Shown here: positions 25,520-34,167 of the stretch, one piece after another
How positions within the stretch are numbered: the stretch's first letter is position 1
How the letters are laid out: each line of letters begins with the position of its first letter
Assembly: GCA_910589105.1 (NCBI GenBank)
Contig: CAJUST010000004.1
Span: 96,855 to 160,854, forward strand
Direction: 5' to 3'
DNA length: 64,000 nucleotides
Source: an uncultured Lachnospiraceae bacterium
GTDB lineage: Bacteria; Bacillota; Clostridia; Lachnospirales; Lachnospiraceae
Notes under the pieces: model-generated
Told to the model about the DNA's origin: nothing
Database searches by the model: none
Seen by the model: only the letters and a program-made list of their open reading frames with translations
Position numbers and translations under genes: made by a program

Positions 25520-27004
25520 CTATTTCTTTCTCACACGTCCATATAATTCCGTGTATTTTCGCGTTTTTCTCGCCAACTGCGGCGTAATGTCTTCTTTCCT
25601 AGCTCTCCATTTCCAGTTATTCCCAAGCGTGGACGGCGTATTCATACGCGCCGCGCTGCCAAGCCCAAGGATATCCTGCATTGTCACTATTGCAAGATCG
25701 CTGACGCTCGCCCATGCGCCGCGCATCATGCCCCAATGGTATCCTTCTTCTTTTGACAGATTCAAATAATTCTTTGCATAAGCCACGCTCTCTTTCGGCG
25801 CTGTCTTCATCCAGCCCAAAATCGTGTCATTGTCATGCGTTCCCGTATATACGACACAATGATGCCCATATGAATGTGGGATATAGTCACTTTCCTCCCT
25901 AGAATCAAATGCAAACTGAAGCACCTTCATTCCCGGAAAACCGGAATCCTGAACCATTTGTATCACGGAAGGAGTTAAAAATCCCAAATCCTCTACAATA
26001 ATATTTAACTTCCCAAGCGTCTCCTCCAGCCTCCGAAACAGTTCCATGCCCGGCCCTTCTCTCCAAACGCCGTTTTTTGCCGTATCTGCATTTGCCGGAA
26101 TCGCATAATAAGAATCAAAACCGCGGAAATGATCAATTCGGACTACGTCATAGAGAGCCGCCATCGCCCGAATGCGGTTTGTCCACCAACGGTAGCCGTC
26201 CTGCTTCATCACATCCCAACGGAAAAGCGGATTTCCCCAAAGCTGGCCGTCCTCGGAAAATGCATCCGGCGGACATCCTGCCACTTCAACCGGAACAAGA
26301 TTTTCGTCCAGATAAAACTGCCCCGGATCAGCCCAAACGTCAGCGCTGTCATAAGCGACATAAATCGGAACGTCCCCAATAATCTGTATCCCTTTTTCAT
26401 TTGCATATTCCTTTAAACTGCTCCACTGTTGAAAGAACAAATACTGAAGCATTTTATAGAAATAAATCTCTGTTGCAAACGTCGTCCGCACTGTCTCTAA
26501 CGCATCTGGCTCACGAAAACGGTACTCCCGCTTCCATTTGTCCCATGAATCTCCTCCATGGGCGTCTTTTAAGGCCATAAACATTGCATAATCCTCTAGC
26601 CACTGCGCTTCTTTTTCACAAAACTCTGAAAAGTTATCCGGTTCTTTTTTGCTAAAACGGGTGTAGGCTTTTTTTAGCAAATCGTAACGGTTTTTGTAGA
26701 GGACGCCAAAATCCGCTTCCACTGCGCTTGCGCCCCAGTCATAAGAATCGCATTCTTTTTTTGTCAATAATCCTTCTTTACAAAGTGTCTTTAAGTCAAT
26801 AAAATAGGGATTGCCCGCAAAACTTGAAAATGACTGATATGGAGAATCTCCATAGCTTGTCGGGCATATCGGAAGAATCTGCCAAAAGGACTGCCCCGCC
26901 TTTTCCAAAAAATCGACAAATCTACGGGCTTCCCTGCCGAAAGTCCCAATTCCGTATTCTGACGGCAGGGACGAAATGTGCATTAAAATGCCGCTTGCTC
27001 TCAT
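25520..27004 (-). CDS. malQ: 4-alpha-glucanotransferase (amylomaltase)
   Basis: GH77 enzyme that disproportionates maltodextrins in the cytoplasm, linked to glycogen and maltose use. 494 residues, normal length. Visible: DVVRIDHFRGF with the nucleophile Asp, IVEDLGFLTP with the acid/base Glu, and YTGTHDNDTILGW with the transition-state Asp. The start MRASGILMHISSLPSEYGIG is typical. No other glycogen genes are nearby. Confidence 0.96.
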   Translation of the reverse strand: MRASGILMHISSLPSEYGIGTFGREARRFVDFLEKAGQSFWQILPICPTSYGDSPYQSFSSFAGNPYFIDLKTLCKEGLLTKKECDSYDWGASAVEADFGVLYKNRYDLLKKAYTRFSKKEPDNFSEFCEKEAQWLEDYAMFMALKDAHGGDSWDKWKREYRFREPDALETVRTTFATEIYFYKMLQYLFFQQWSSLKEYANEKGIQIIGDVPIYVAYDSADVWADPGQFYLDENLVPVEVAGCPPDAFSEDGQLWGNPLFRWDVMKQDGYRWWTNRIRAMAALYDVVRIDHFRGFDSYYAIPANADTAKNGVWREGPGMELFRRLEETLGKLNIIVEDLGFLTPSVIQMVQDSGFPGMKVLQFAFDSREESDYIPHSYGHHCVVYTGTHDNDTILGWMKTAPKESVAYAKNYLNLSKEEGYHWGMMRGAWASVSDLAIVTMQDILGLGSAARMNTPSTLGNNWKWRARKEDITPQLARKTRKYTELYGRVRKK

Positions 27005-27036
27005 CTTTTTTCCCTCCTAGTCTTAAAAGTATAATG

Positions 27037-27079
27037 AACAGCTTCCACCCAGCTATAATTTTACTGAATGGAAGCTGTT
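27037..27079. terminator. Terminator between leuS and malQ
   Basis: AACAGCTTCCA (27037-27047) pairs perfectly with TGGAAGCTGTT (27069-27079). It lies just after the leuS stop. The T-run is strong on the plus strand and weak on the minus strand, so its efficiency for leuS is uncertain. Confidence 0.65.
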
Positions 27080-27087
27080 TTTATCCC

Positions 27088-29499
27088 TTATTTTACCACA
27101 ACATTTAAAATCTTATTTGGCACATAGATTTCACGGACAATGGTTCCTGTCAGTTTTTTGCCCAATGCTTCTTTGCCTTTCGCAAGAGCTTCCTCTTTTG
27201 CGCAATCCTTTGGCAGTGTAACGGTTACTTTTGTTTTCCCGTTTATTTGAACGGCAATTTCCACTTCGTCATCTTCCATGTCCTTTTTATTATAAGTTGG
27301 CCAACCATGATGGAATACAGAACCTTCCTGCCCTAATCCGCTCCAGAGTTCTTCGCCAATATGCGGGGCAAACGGAGCAAGCAGGCGGACGAACGTTAAT
27401 AATGTTTCTTTGTCAACGCCGCCTTTTTTGGAAAGTTCAATCAGTTTATTGTTATATTCCATAAAGCCCGACACAACTGTATTTAAACTGAAACTTTCTA
27501 ACCTGTTTGTAATGTCATAGACAAGCTTGTTCCGGATTTTCTTTAGCTCTTTTGTCTCTTTGGCGTCTTTGTCCTTATTTTCCATGACAAGATTATAAAA
27601 TCTTGCCATAAAACGGTAAACGCCGTCAATTCCCCTGTCGTCCCATTCGGAATCCAATTCCGGCGGGCCTACAAAAAGCTCGTATAAACGCAAAGAATCA
27701 CATCCATAATCCCGAACTAAGTCATCTGGCGATACGACGTTTCCTTTGGATTTGCTCATTTTAATGCCGTTTTTTCCGGTAATCATGCCTTGATTAAAGA
27801 GTTTGGTAAACGGCTCGTCAAAGTCTACGGCTCCTATATCGTTTAAAAATTTCGTATAGAATCTTGAATAGAGCAAATGCAAAACGGCATGTTCCACGCC
27901 GCCAATATACATATCCACAGGCAGATATTTGTTTGCTTTTTCTTTGCTGACAAGTTCTTTGTCATTCTTGCTATCCACATAACGCAAGAAATACCATGAA
28001 GAACCCGCCCACTGCGGCATGGTGTTTGTCTCACGTTTGGCAGGTTTGCCGCAGTTTGGGCAAGTTGTGTTGACCCAGCTTTCTATATCTGCAAGAGGAG
28101 ATTCCCCTGTGCCTGTCGGCTGGTAGGATTCTACGTCCGGCAACAGAAGTGGAAGGTCTTGTTCCGGCACGGCAACCGGCCCGCATTCCGGGCAGTGGAT
28201 AACCGGAATCGGTTCCCCCCAATAACGCTGGCGGGAAAATACCCAGTCACGCAGTTTGTAATTCGTCGTCTTTTTGCCAAATCCTTTTTGTTCAATTAGT
28301 TCCGGAGCTTTTAATTTCAGCTCTGCAGATTCCATTCCGTTCCAATCGCCCGAATTTATCATTGTGCCTGCCGCTTCCGTGTAGGCTTCCGTCATGTTTT
28401 CGATTTCTTTGCCGTCTTTTGCAATAACCTGAATAACCGGAAGGCCGAATTTTTTTGCAAACTCAAAATCACGGTCATCATGCGCAGGCACGCACATAAT
28501 TGCGCCTGTCCCATAATCCGCCAACACATAATCAGAAAGCCAAATCGGGACTTTTGCGCCGTTTAATGGGTTGATGGCATAACTTCCGGTAAAAACGCCC
28601 GTCTTTTCTTTGTCCTGTAAACGGTCGACTGAGGATTTCAGGGAAGCCTGATAGATATATTCTTCAACTGCCGCGCGCTGCGCTTCTGTCGCTAAGTCCT
28701 TCGCAAGCGCGTGTTCCGGCGCAAGCGCCATAAATGTCGCGCCATATAAGGTATCGGGACGCGTCGTATAGACTGTGATGTGGTCTTCTTTTCCATCTAT
28801 TTTAAAATCCACTGCCGCGCCGTGGCTTTTTCCGATCCAGTCCGCCTGCATTTTTTTAACTTTTTCAGGCCAGTCTAGCTTGTCTAAATCAGCTAACAGG
28901 CGATCGGCGTAAGCTGTAATTTTTAGCATCCATTGTTTTAAATTTTTCTTTGTCACGTCTGCGCCACAGCGTTCGCATTTGCCGTTTACAACTTCCTCGT
29001 TGGCAAGCCCTGTCTTACAAGACGGGCACCAGTTAATCGGCATTTCTTTTTCATACGCAAGGCCGCGTTCAAACATTTTGACGAAAATCCATTGCGTCCA
29101 TTTATAAAATTCCGGATCTGTCGTATTGACTTCCATGTCCCAGTCATAAATTGCGGCAATTTCCTGAATCTGTTCTTTTATTTTAGAAACATTGTCCGCG
29201 GTGGATTTTGACGGGTGGATTCCCATTTTAATTGCATAATTTTCCGCCGGAAGCCCAAATGCATCCCAGCCCATTGGGTGGATCACATAGTAATTTTGCA
29301 TCAGTTTGTAACGGCTCCAGACGTCGGAGATCACATATCCCCTCCAATGCCCGACATGCAGCCCATTTCCGGACGGATAGGGGAACATATCCAGACAATA
29401 GTATTTTTCTTTCTTTCCATCGTTGGTATTTATTGGGTTTTCTTCCCAGTGTTTCCGCCATTTTTCTTCAATGGCCCTGTGATTATAAGGCGCTGCCAT
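27088..29499 (-). CDS. leuS: Leucyl-tRNA synthetase
   Basis: Class I synthetase charging tRNA(Leu). 803 residues. The HIGH motif appears as HVGH in FPYPSGNGLHVGHW, and KMSKS is exact in GIKMSKSKGNVV. Two zinc-binding Cys clusters are present (CPSCKTG..CERCG and CPECG..CPNCG), as is the CP1 editing domain with TTRPDTLYGATF. GGGAGGG lies before ATG 29499. Upstream is a promoter followed at once by a terminator-like hairpin. Confidence 0.97.
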   Translation of the reverse strand: MAAPYNHRAIEEKWRKHWEENPINTNDGKKEKYYCLDMFPYPSGNGLHVGHWRGYVISDVWSRYKLMQNYYVIHPMGWDAFGLPAENYAIKMGIHPSKSTADNVSKIKEQIQEIAAIYDWDMEVNTTDPEFYKWTQWIFVKMFERGLAYEKEMPINWCPSCKTGLANEEVVNGKCERCGADVTKKNLKQWMLKITAYADRLLADLDKLDWPEKVKKMQADWIGKSHGAAVDFKIDGKEDHITVYTTRPDTLYGATFMALAPEHALAKDLATEAQRAAVEEYIYQASLKSSVDRLQDKEKTGVFTGSYAINPLNGAKVPIWLSDYVLADYGTGAIMCVPAHDDRDFEFAKKFGLPVIQVIAKDGKEIENMTEAYTEAAGTMINSGDWNGMESAELKLKAPELIEQKGFGKKTTNYKLRDWVFSRQRYWGEPIPVIHCPECGPVAVPEQDLPLLLPDVESYQPTGTGESPLADIESWVNTTCPNCGKPAKRETNTMPQWAGSSWYFLRYVDSKNDKELVSKEKANKYLPVDMYIGGVEHAVLHLLYSRFYTKFLNDIGAVDFDEPFTKLFNQGMITGKNGIKMSKSKGNVVSPDDLVRDYGCDSLRLYELFVGPPELDSEWDDRGIDGVYRFMARFYNLVMENKDKDAKETKELKKIRNKLVYDITNRLESFSLNTVVSGFMEYNNKLIELSKKGGVDKETLLTFVRLLAPFAPHIGEELWSGLGQEGSVFHHGWPTYNKKDMEDDEVEIAVQINGKTKVTVTLPKDCAKEEALAKGKEALGKKLTGTIVREIYVPNKILNVVVK

Positions 29500-29544
29500 A
29501 TTGCTCCCTCCCTGTCATTTATTTTAATATCTTGTATCCATATA

Positions 29545-29588
29545 AAAAACCCGACGGTATGAATTGAAATATTTCCTGTCGGGTTTTT
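29545..29588 (-). terminator. Terminator-like hairpin in the leuS leader
   Basis: AAAAACCCGAC (29545-29555) pairs perfectly with GTCGGGTTTTT (29578-29588); on the minus strand a T-run follows. It lies about 10 bases after the predicted leuS start of transcription and 45 bases before the start codon. No T-box core (GGGTGGNACCGCG-type) was found. It may be an attenuator or the end of an upstream transcript. The rest of 29640-29896 is AT-rich with nothing recognised. Confidence 0.7.
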
Positions 29589-29603
29589 AACATACTCTAT
29601 AAA

Positions 29604-29631
29604 ATTTTATCATAAGAGAGGAATTTGTCAA
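29604..29631 (-). promoter_or_regulatory. leuS promoter
   Basis: TTGACA (29626-29631 reversed), 16-base spacer, TAAAAT (29604-29609 reversed). Its transcript would begin just before the hairpin at 29545-29588. Confidence 0.65.
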
Positions 29632-29896
29632 GGTTTGACATTCTATATATCGCCTCTTTACTCCATATATATATGCGATTGACCGCGATTGTCTTTTGTA
29701 TTTCATTGATATTTGGCGCAGCGGCATTTCCTTTACAATTTAAACCTCATCTTATAATCTTATACAATAGCAATAAATTCTTTTTTCAGACTGATTTTAT
29801 AAAACAGCTTTTTCTGTCTCCTGTCAATATCATTTTACAAATTTAACGTATAAAAATTTGCTCAAGTTAGGGTATAAAAAATATCTTTATTATAAA

Positions 29897-31645
29897 TTAT
29901 AAGCGTTTTACAGTTACATTTTTACTGTTAGACCATTCTGAATCGTACTTATTTCCGTTTACTGTCTGGTATGTCCGAATCCTGACATAATATTTTTTTC
30001 CTGCTTTTAATTTTCCAATGCTAAGTTTTGTATTTGAGGATTTCTTCACTGTCTTTGTCTTGGTTGTTTTCTTCGTGAACTTTTTGCTGGTCGAGTATTG
30101 AAGCTGGTAGCCTTTTGTCTGGCTTGTCTGCTTTTTCCATTTTACCTGAATGCCTTTGTTTTGGGCTTTGACATTGGTAATACGCGTTGCCTGTGGAATT
30201 ATGTCAAAGTTTCTTACAAGCGCTCCTGAGTAGTTTCCTTTAAATGTAATGACTGCGGACGCTGTTCCGACAGATTCATTGTTTTGATAGGACACGGTAT
30301 AATTTTTAGAATCAATTTTCTTTCCGGCAGAATCCAAAACTGTAATTGCGGGCTGTTTTTTCTTTCCGTCATAGGTGTATTTTTTCTGGCTGACGGAAGC
30401 GGACAAAATCCGGTTGATGGCTGTATTGCTTTGGACGAAGCCGCAGAGCTTACATTTCTTTTGTATGCCGCCATTTTTGGAATCCGTTGCTTTTGTAACA
30501 AATATTTGAATGTTATGGTTTGTTTTTGCCAGCGCGCTTCCTGTTTCAATTTGTTTCAGGCAGTCTTTACACCATTTGTCGCCGGAATAGCCTGCCGCCT
30601 GACAGGTCGGTTTTTTCTGCCTTCTTAATTCTGTATGCGTATGGCGGCAATCTGGCATATTTGGCTGATCTCCCTCTGCCAGAGACCAAAGATCAGAGAA
30701 CAGATTAATATGCAAAGCTGGCGCAACTGAGAGCATTACATCACAATCAATAAGAACTTCGGAGCCATCTTGATTAACCACTCCATCAGAATTAACGTCC
30801 ATAGCATCATAATTGCTCATGCCGGGTGAGCGCAGCCACCACCAACAGTATTCATATCCTTCGACGTTCCAGTCTCTATCGGCTCCTCTTGCATGCGCAT
30901 AATCACTTGTTTCAAAACGACGGCTTACAGACCATACATTAATATCTTCGCAGAATCCATTATTTTTTTCTGCAATTTCTCCGCCAGACAATAAGTAGAC
31001 TTTATCCTCGGTATTATTTCCACCTGCTGTTCCATACTTCGGATTATCTTCATTTACTACCGTCTGCCTAATAACTGCATCTTGTTCCTTTTCACTGAAT
31101 GCCATATTGTAAAAATCATTGTTCAGCCAGTTTCGGAGTGTAGAGTTTTCCCATGTAACAGGCTCAAGAAAATCATTATAATCTTTACAGTCTATTCCTT
31201 TGTCCGCTATGACGAACAATGTAGAACCGTTATTTTGCAATACACGCCATTTTATGCTCTCCCATTTAAAGTACCGGTATTCACTGTCTCCAAAATCTCC
31301 ATCATAATTCATATCACTTTTACTGATTCTCCGGTATTTTACGCCATTCACCCATGCATCTTTATTTGCATCATAAGATGCCCCTGTAATGGCAGAAGTC
31401 AGGGCGCTTCCGGTCACTTCCGCCTGCGGATAACTGCCAAAATACACATAGCTCCAGTCAGTCATATCCGTACCGTCATCTTTTTTCGTGCAGTGGTGCG
31501 CCGGATTTTTCGGCAGTTCCCTCTCTGTCATCTGCCTCTCCGCTGTCTCTGCCCTCACTAAACTCTCTGGCATTGCCACAAGCATTGCCGACATCAGTAG
31601 AAGCATTAGAAATTTCTGCGCTTTTCTTTTCCGTTTCTCTTTCAT
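29897..31645 (-). CDS. Secreted DUF6273 protein with fibronectin-III-like C-terminus
   Basis: 582-residue exported protein. ATG 31645 (GGAAGGAGA upstream) starts a basic segment and a hydrophobic signal peptide ending near VRA. Residues about 60-330 carry the DUF6273 fold, with its hallmark WWLRSPG. Cys pairs with CKDC and CKLC follow, then an Ig-like segment and a C-terminal fibronectin-type-III-like domain rich in Lys/Thr (KAGKKYYVRIRTY). No LPXTG anchor is seen. Such proteins are common on Lachnospiraceae surfaces; function is unknown. Confidence 0.82.
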   Translation of the reverse strand: MKEKRKRKAQKFLMLLLMSAMLVAMPESLVRAETAERQMTERELPKNPAHHCTKKDDGTDMTDWSYVYFGSYPQAEVTGSALTSAITGASYDANKDAWVNGVKYRRISKSDMNYDGDFGDSEYRYFKWESIKWRVLQNNGSTLFVIADKGIDCKDYNDFLEPVTWENSTLRNWLNNDFYNMAFSEKEQDAVIRQTVVNEDNPKYGTAGGNNTEDKVYLLSGGEIAEKNNGFCEDINVWSVSRRFETSDYAHARGADRDWNVEGYEYCWWWLRSPGMSNYDAMDVNSDGVVNQDGSEVLIDCDVMLSVAPALHINLFSDLWSLAEGDQPNMPDCRHTHTELRRQKKPTCQAAGYSGDKWCKDCLKQIETGSALAKTNHNIQIFVTKATDSKNGGIQKKCKLCGFVQSNTAINRILSASVSQKKYTYDGKKKQPAITVLDSAGKKIDSKNYTVSYQNNESVGTASAVITFKGNYSGALVRNFDIIPQATRITNVKAQNKGIQVKWKKQTSQTKGYQLQYSTSKKFTKKTTKTKTVKKSSNTKLSIGKLKAGKKYYVRIRTYQTVNGNKYDSEWSNSKNVTVKRL

Positions 31646-31789
31646 CTTGCTCTCCTTCCTTTTCTGACTGAATTTTCTCTTTTTCTTTATTGAATACAAA
31701 ATCATAGCGCCAAGCTCAAAAATATTATACCATTTCAAAAACCCTCCTATATAAAACCATTACAAATTCATCTCCATAAACCAACACAA

Positions 31790-32375
31790 TTTCTATATAC
31801 TCTAACGCTGTTATTTAAATTGATATAATTATTTACATCAACTGCATAACCCTAGCTTCAAGTTCCCTTAATTCATCTAATGATAATAAAGGAACACATA
31901 GGGCTATTTCATCAAGTGATAATTTTCCCATTTTTATTATTCTTTCCGCTGTTTCTCTATTTGCGTTATACCTTTCGCTTTTGATAAACAATTTCATAAT
32001 TAATCTGTTATTCATAAAACAATCTCATCGGAATCGTAACAACTACCTTTTCTCTCTCAAGCAAATATTCTCTTAAAACATTTCTGTCCTTGCATATGCG
32101 GATTGTTTCCGTAACAGCCTCCTCGTCATTCCATGCTGTTTTGTCTGCTCGTAAAAAACTTTGCAGAAAATAAATGTACTTATTAATGGTGTCGTCTTTA
32201 TCACTTTGCTTCTGTTTTATATCGTCCTGCGCTATAACGCTTCAATTTCTAAAAATCCATACTTATAGAATTGCTAATGTTCCATAAGATGCAGCAAAAG
32301 GTATGATATAACTTTCTCTTAACACACTTCAATTATACAAAAAAAAGCCTGTCTTTACAATAAATTTCTTTCTCT
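31790..32375 (-). mobile_element. Degenerate Rpn-type element, copy A
   Basis: The left end (about 31790-31850, CTAACGCTGTT through the Rpn gene end) and the right end (32331-32375, promoter region with AAGCCTGTCTTTACAATAAA) both recur near 56482-56545 and 56641-56680. The two copies differ in what lies between. This suggests one repeated element, now decayed in both places. Confidence 0.55.
31833..32241 (-). pseudogene. Rpn-family (PD-(D/E)xK) nuclease/transposase, C-terminal remnant
   Basis: Two fragments in different frames. The upstream one (about 32008-32241) reads DDIKQKQSDKDDTINKYIYF and continues to VTIPMRLFYE. The downstream one (31833-32015, 60 residues) reads ERYNANRETAERIIKMGK then SLDELRELEARVMQLM, the usual C-terminus of Rpn recombination-promoting nucleases. 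The N-terminal nuclease core is absent, so it cannot be active. TTGTAA-N17-TATAAT (32332-32360, minus) is its old promoter. Confidence 0.6.
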
Positions 32376-32443
32376 GTCCATTTCGCTTTATTCTATTGTT
32401 GGTTCTTGCCATTACAGTTAATAACTTCCGCATTTGCGTTCCC

Positions 32444-32566
32444 TCACTTGTCCAGATATATCTGCCGTCCCGGCACTCCCATTTTAAGCAGCGCCGCTCT
32501 CTGCCGTTCCTCGTTTTGTTCTTTTGTAGATACCCGCATGTATCCATATATCTTTTGTGATTCCAT
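32444..32566 (-). pseudogene. Serine recombinase (resolvase) N-terminal stub
   Basis: 40 codons from ATG 32566 read IYGYMRVSTKEQNEERQRAA then LLKMGVPGRQIYLDK and stop. This is the start of a resolvase/invertase, including the catalytic Ser in RVSTKEQN. The rest of the roughly 190-residue protein is gone, replaced by the Rpn element. AGGGGG lies upstream of the start. It is too short to be listed by most gene finders and is surely inactive. Confidence 0.75.
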
Positions 32567-32597
32567 TCTAAACCCCCTATGTCAAAATTTGTTATGC

Positions 32598-32634
32598 AAA
32601 AAACCGCCGCGCAGTTTCTATCCCTGCGCGACGG
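32598..32634 (-). terminator. Terminator of the InlB-repeat secreted protein gene
   Basis: An 11-bp GC-rich stem (32604-32614 with 32624-32634), followed on the minus strand by six T. It lies 24 bases after the stop codon of the gene above it. Confidence 0.9.
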
Positions 32635-32658
32635 TCGGATTCTTTTCCATATGAAATT

Positions 32659-34014
32659 TTAATGCTGCGCAAAAATCGAATTGACTGACACCGCGAGCAC
32701 TTTATCAATCGGCGCAACGCTTTTTCCCTTGCCGTCTGTGCCTTCCAGATATTTTTCTCCTGCCGACTCAAACAAAACATAAATCTGTCCGTCACATAGT
32801 TCAATTTCTTCCGAACACGGCGGCATTTCAATTTTAATCATCGGCTGGTTTGGCTTTTGATCCATTTTGTCCGCCGATTCATATACTTTCAGATAAGAAG
32901 ATTTTGTCCTGCCATAAGATGCGCTGAGGTAAACAACGCCTTCTTTATCAAAGGCGATTCCCTGCACTTTATCTGGAATCCGGTAGCTGTTTTCCTGCCG
33001 AAGTCCGTTTTCATCTACGGTATAGGCAGTGACTTTTGATGTGAAAATTTTCGTATGGGTGGCGACCCATAATTTCCCATCATGGTATGCGATACAAGAC
33101 GGTGGATTTGCCACCTGATATTCTTTGAATTTTCCGGAACAGTCCACGACGGACTGCGGGCGTTTTTGAACCATTTCTTTTATAAATCGGCTGGGAATAC
33201 ATTCCAACGTATTGTTGTCAGAATTGCAGACCCAGACATTCGTTCCGTCGTAAGCCACTCCCCCCAGATGGCTTTCCTTTGTCATTCCAAGTGTGACAAG
33301 ATATACGCCTGTTTCACGTTCAAACACATGTAGACAGCCCAAGCTGTCCCCGCTGCCGCTATGGGAACTGACGAGCAGATAGTCTTCTGTCATGCAGATT
33401 CCCTGCGGGCACTGGCTGGTATCGGTAATCCGGTTTTTTCGCATATCGTCTTCCCTTGTCGAAGGCATGCCCGGAATTTTTACCTGCGTCAAGAAGGAAT
33501 ACGCGCAGTTTTTTAGTTTTTTACTGACTGCGCGGTATGCCGTCTGGTTTTGGTACGGATACATCTGGATATTGTAATCGCCGTCAATGCGTTTCGTCCA
33601 TTTCGCGTAAAGCGTATAACTTCCCGCCTGTCCCTGTGTAATCCGGCTGATTTTCTTTGTAAAGCTGCTGTCGAGATACCAGCCTGAAAAATTATAGCCT
33701 TCCCTGCTTGGGGAATACAGGCTGACCGGCAAATCCTCTTTCTTGTATTTGAGAGGATTTGCGCCAGACTGTACGCCGCCATTCAGAAAATATTGAATTT
33801 CATATTCATCGAACGATTCACTGCTTCGATCCGAAACCTGCCGTCTTGCCGCCATATGCCGGTACGCCTGTCTGCTGCCATACAATTCTCCGTCAAACAA
33901 ATACACGCTAAAGCTCCCAAAACTTTCGGCCACACGGTCAGACGCCAGATTAAAAAACGTCGGCTTTTGAATCATCAAAACTATTATCAGCAGCGCAGAA
34001 AAACATTTCTTCAT
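32659..34014 (-). CDS. Secreted protein: InlB-type repeat plus beta-propeller-like domain
   Basis: About 451 residues. ATG 34014 is preferred (AAGGGG 8 bases upstream) over an ATG two codons earlier. A signal peptide opens the protein (CFSALLIIVLMIQKP). Residues about 75-145 are one Listeria-Bacteroides/InlB B-type repeat (REGYNFSGWYLDSSF, LYAKW). The rest repeats strands such as GVAYDGTNVWVCNSDN and GIAFDKEGVVYLSASYG, as in NHL/propeller proteins. No anchor motif. Function unknown, probably surface binding. Confidence 0.8.
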   Translation of the reverse strand: MKKCFSALLIIVLMIQKPTFFNLASDRVAESFGSFSVYLFDGELYGSRQAYRHMAARRQVSDRSSESFDEYEIQYFLNGGVQSGANPLKYKKEDLPVSLYSPSREGYNFSGWYLDSSFTKKISRITQGQAGSYTLYAKWTKRIDGDYNIQMYPYQNQTAYRAVSKKLKNCAYSFLTQVKIPGMPSTREDDMRKNRITDTSQCPQGICMTEDYLLVSSHSGSGDSLGCLHVFERETGVYLVTLGMTKESHLGGVAYDGTNVWVCNSDNNTLECIPSRFIKEMVQKRPQSVVDCSGKFKEYQVANPPSCIAYHDGKLWVATHTKIFTSKVTAYTVDENGLRQENSYRIPDKVQGIAFDKEGVVYLSASYGRTKSSYLKVYESADKMDQKPNQPMIKIEMPPCSEEIELCDGQIYVLFESAGEKYLEGTDGKGKSVAPIDKVLAVSVNSIFAQH

Positions 34015-34167
34015 ACTCATACCCCTTTTCCAAAAAATGATTTCCGGTCTGTTTGTATAATAGTTTGCTGCCTCTTACTTTTTCTATTCTTTGTATCCTT
34101 TGGGCAAACTTACAATTTTTAACAGCGAATTTACCCAAAGCCTCTTTTTCATAATTTTCTTTTTAAT

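Noticed and set aside
28206..28212. C6 run in leuS as a phase-variable tract
   Set aside because: Too short, and in an essential gene where frameshifts would be lethal.
29500..29640. T-box riboswitch upstream of leuS
   Set aside because: Only a terminator stem is present; there is no T-box sequence, no stem I and not enough leader length.
29625..29846. 73-codon plus-strand ORF upstream of leuS
   Set aside because: AT-rich hydrophobic random composition, no ribosome binding site, nothing similar known.
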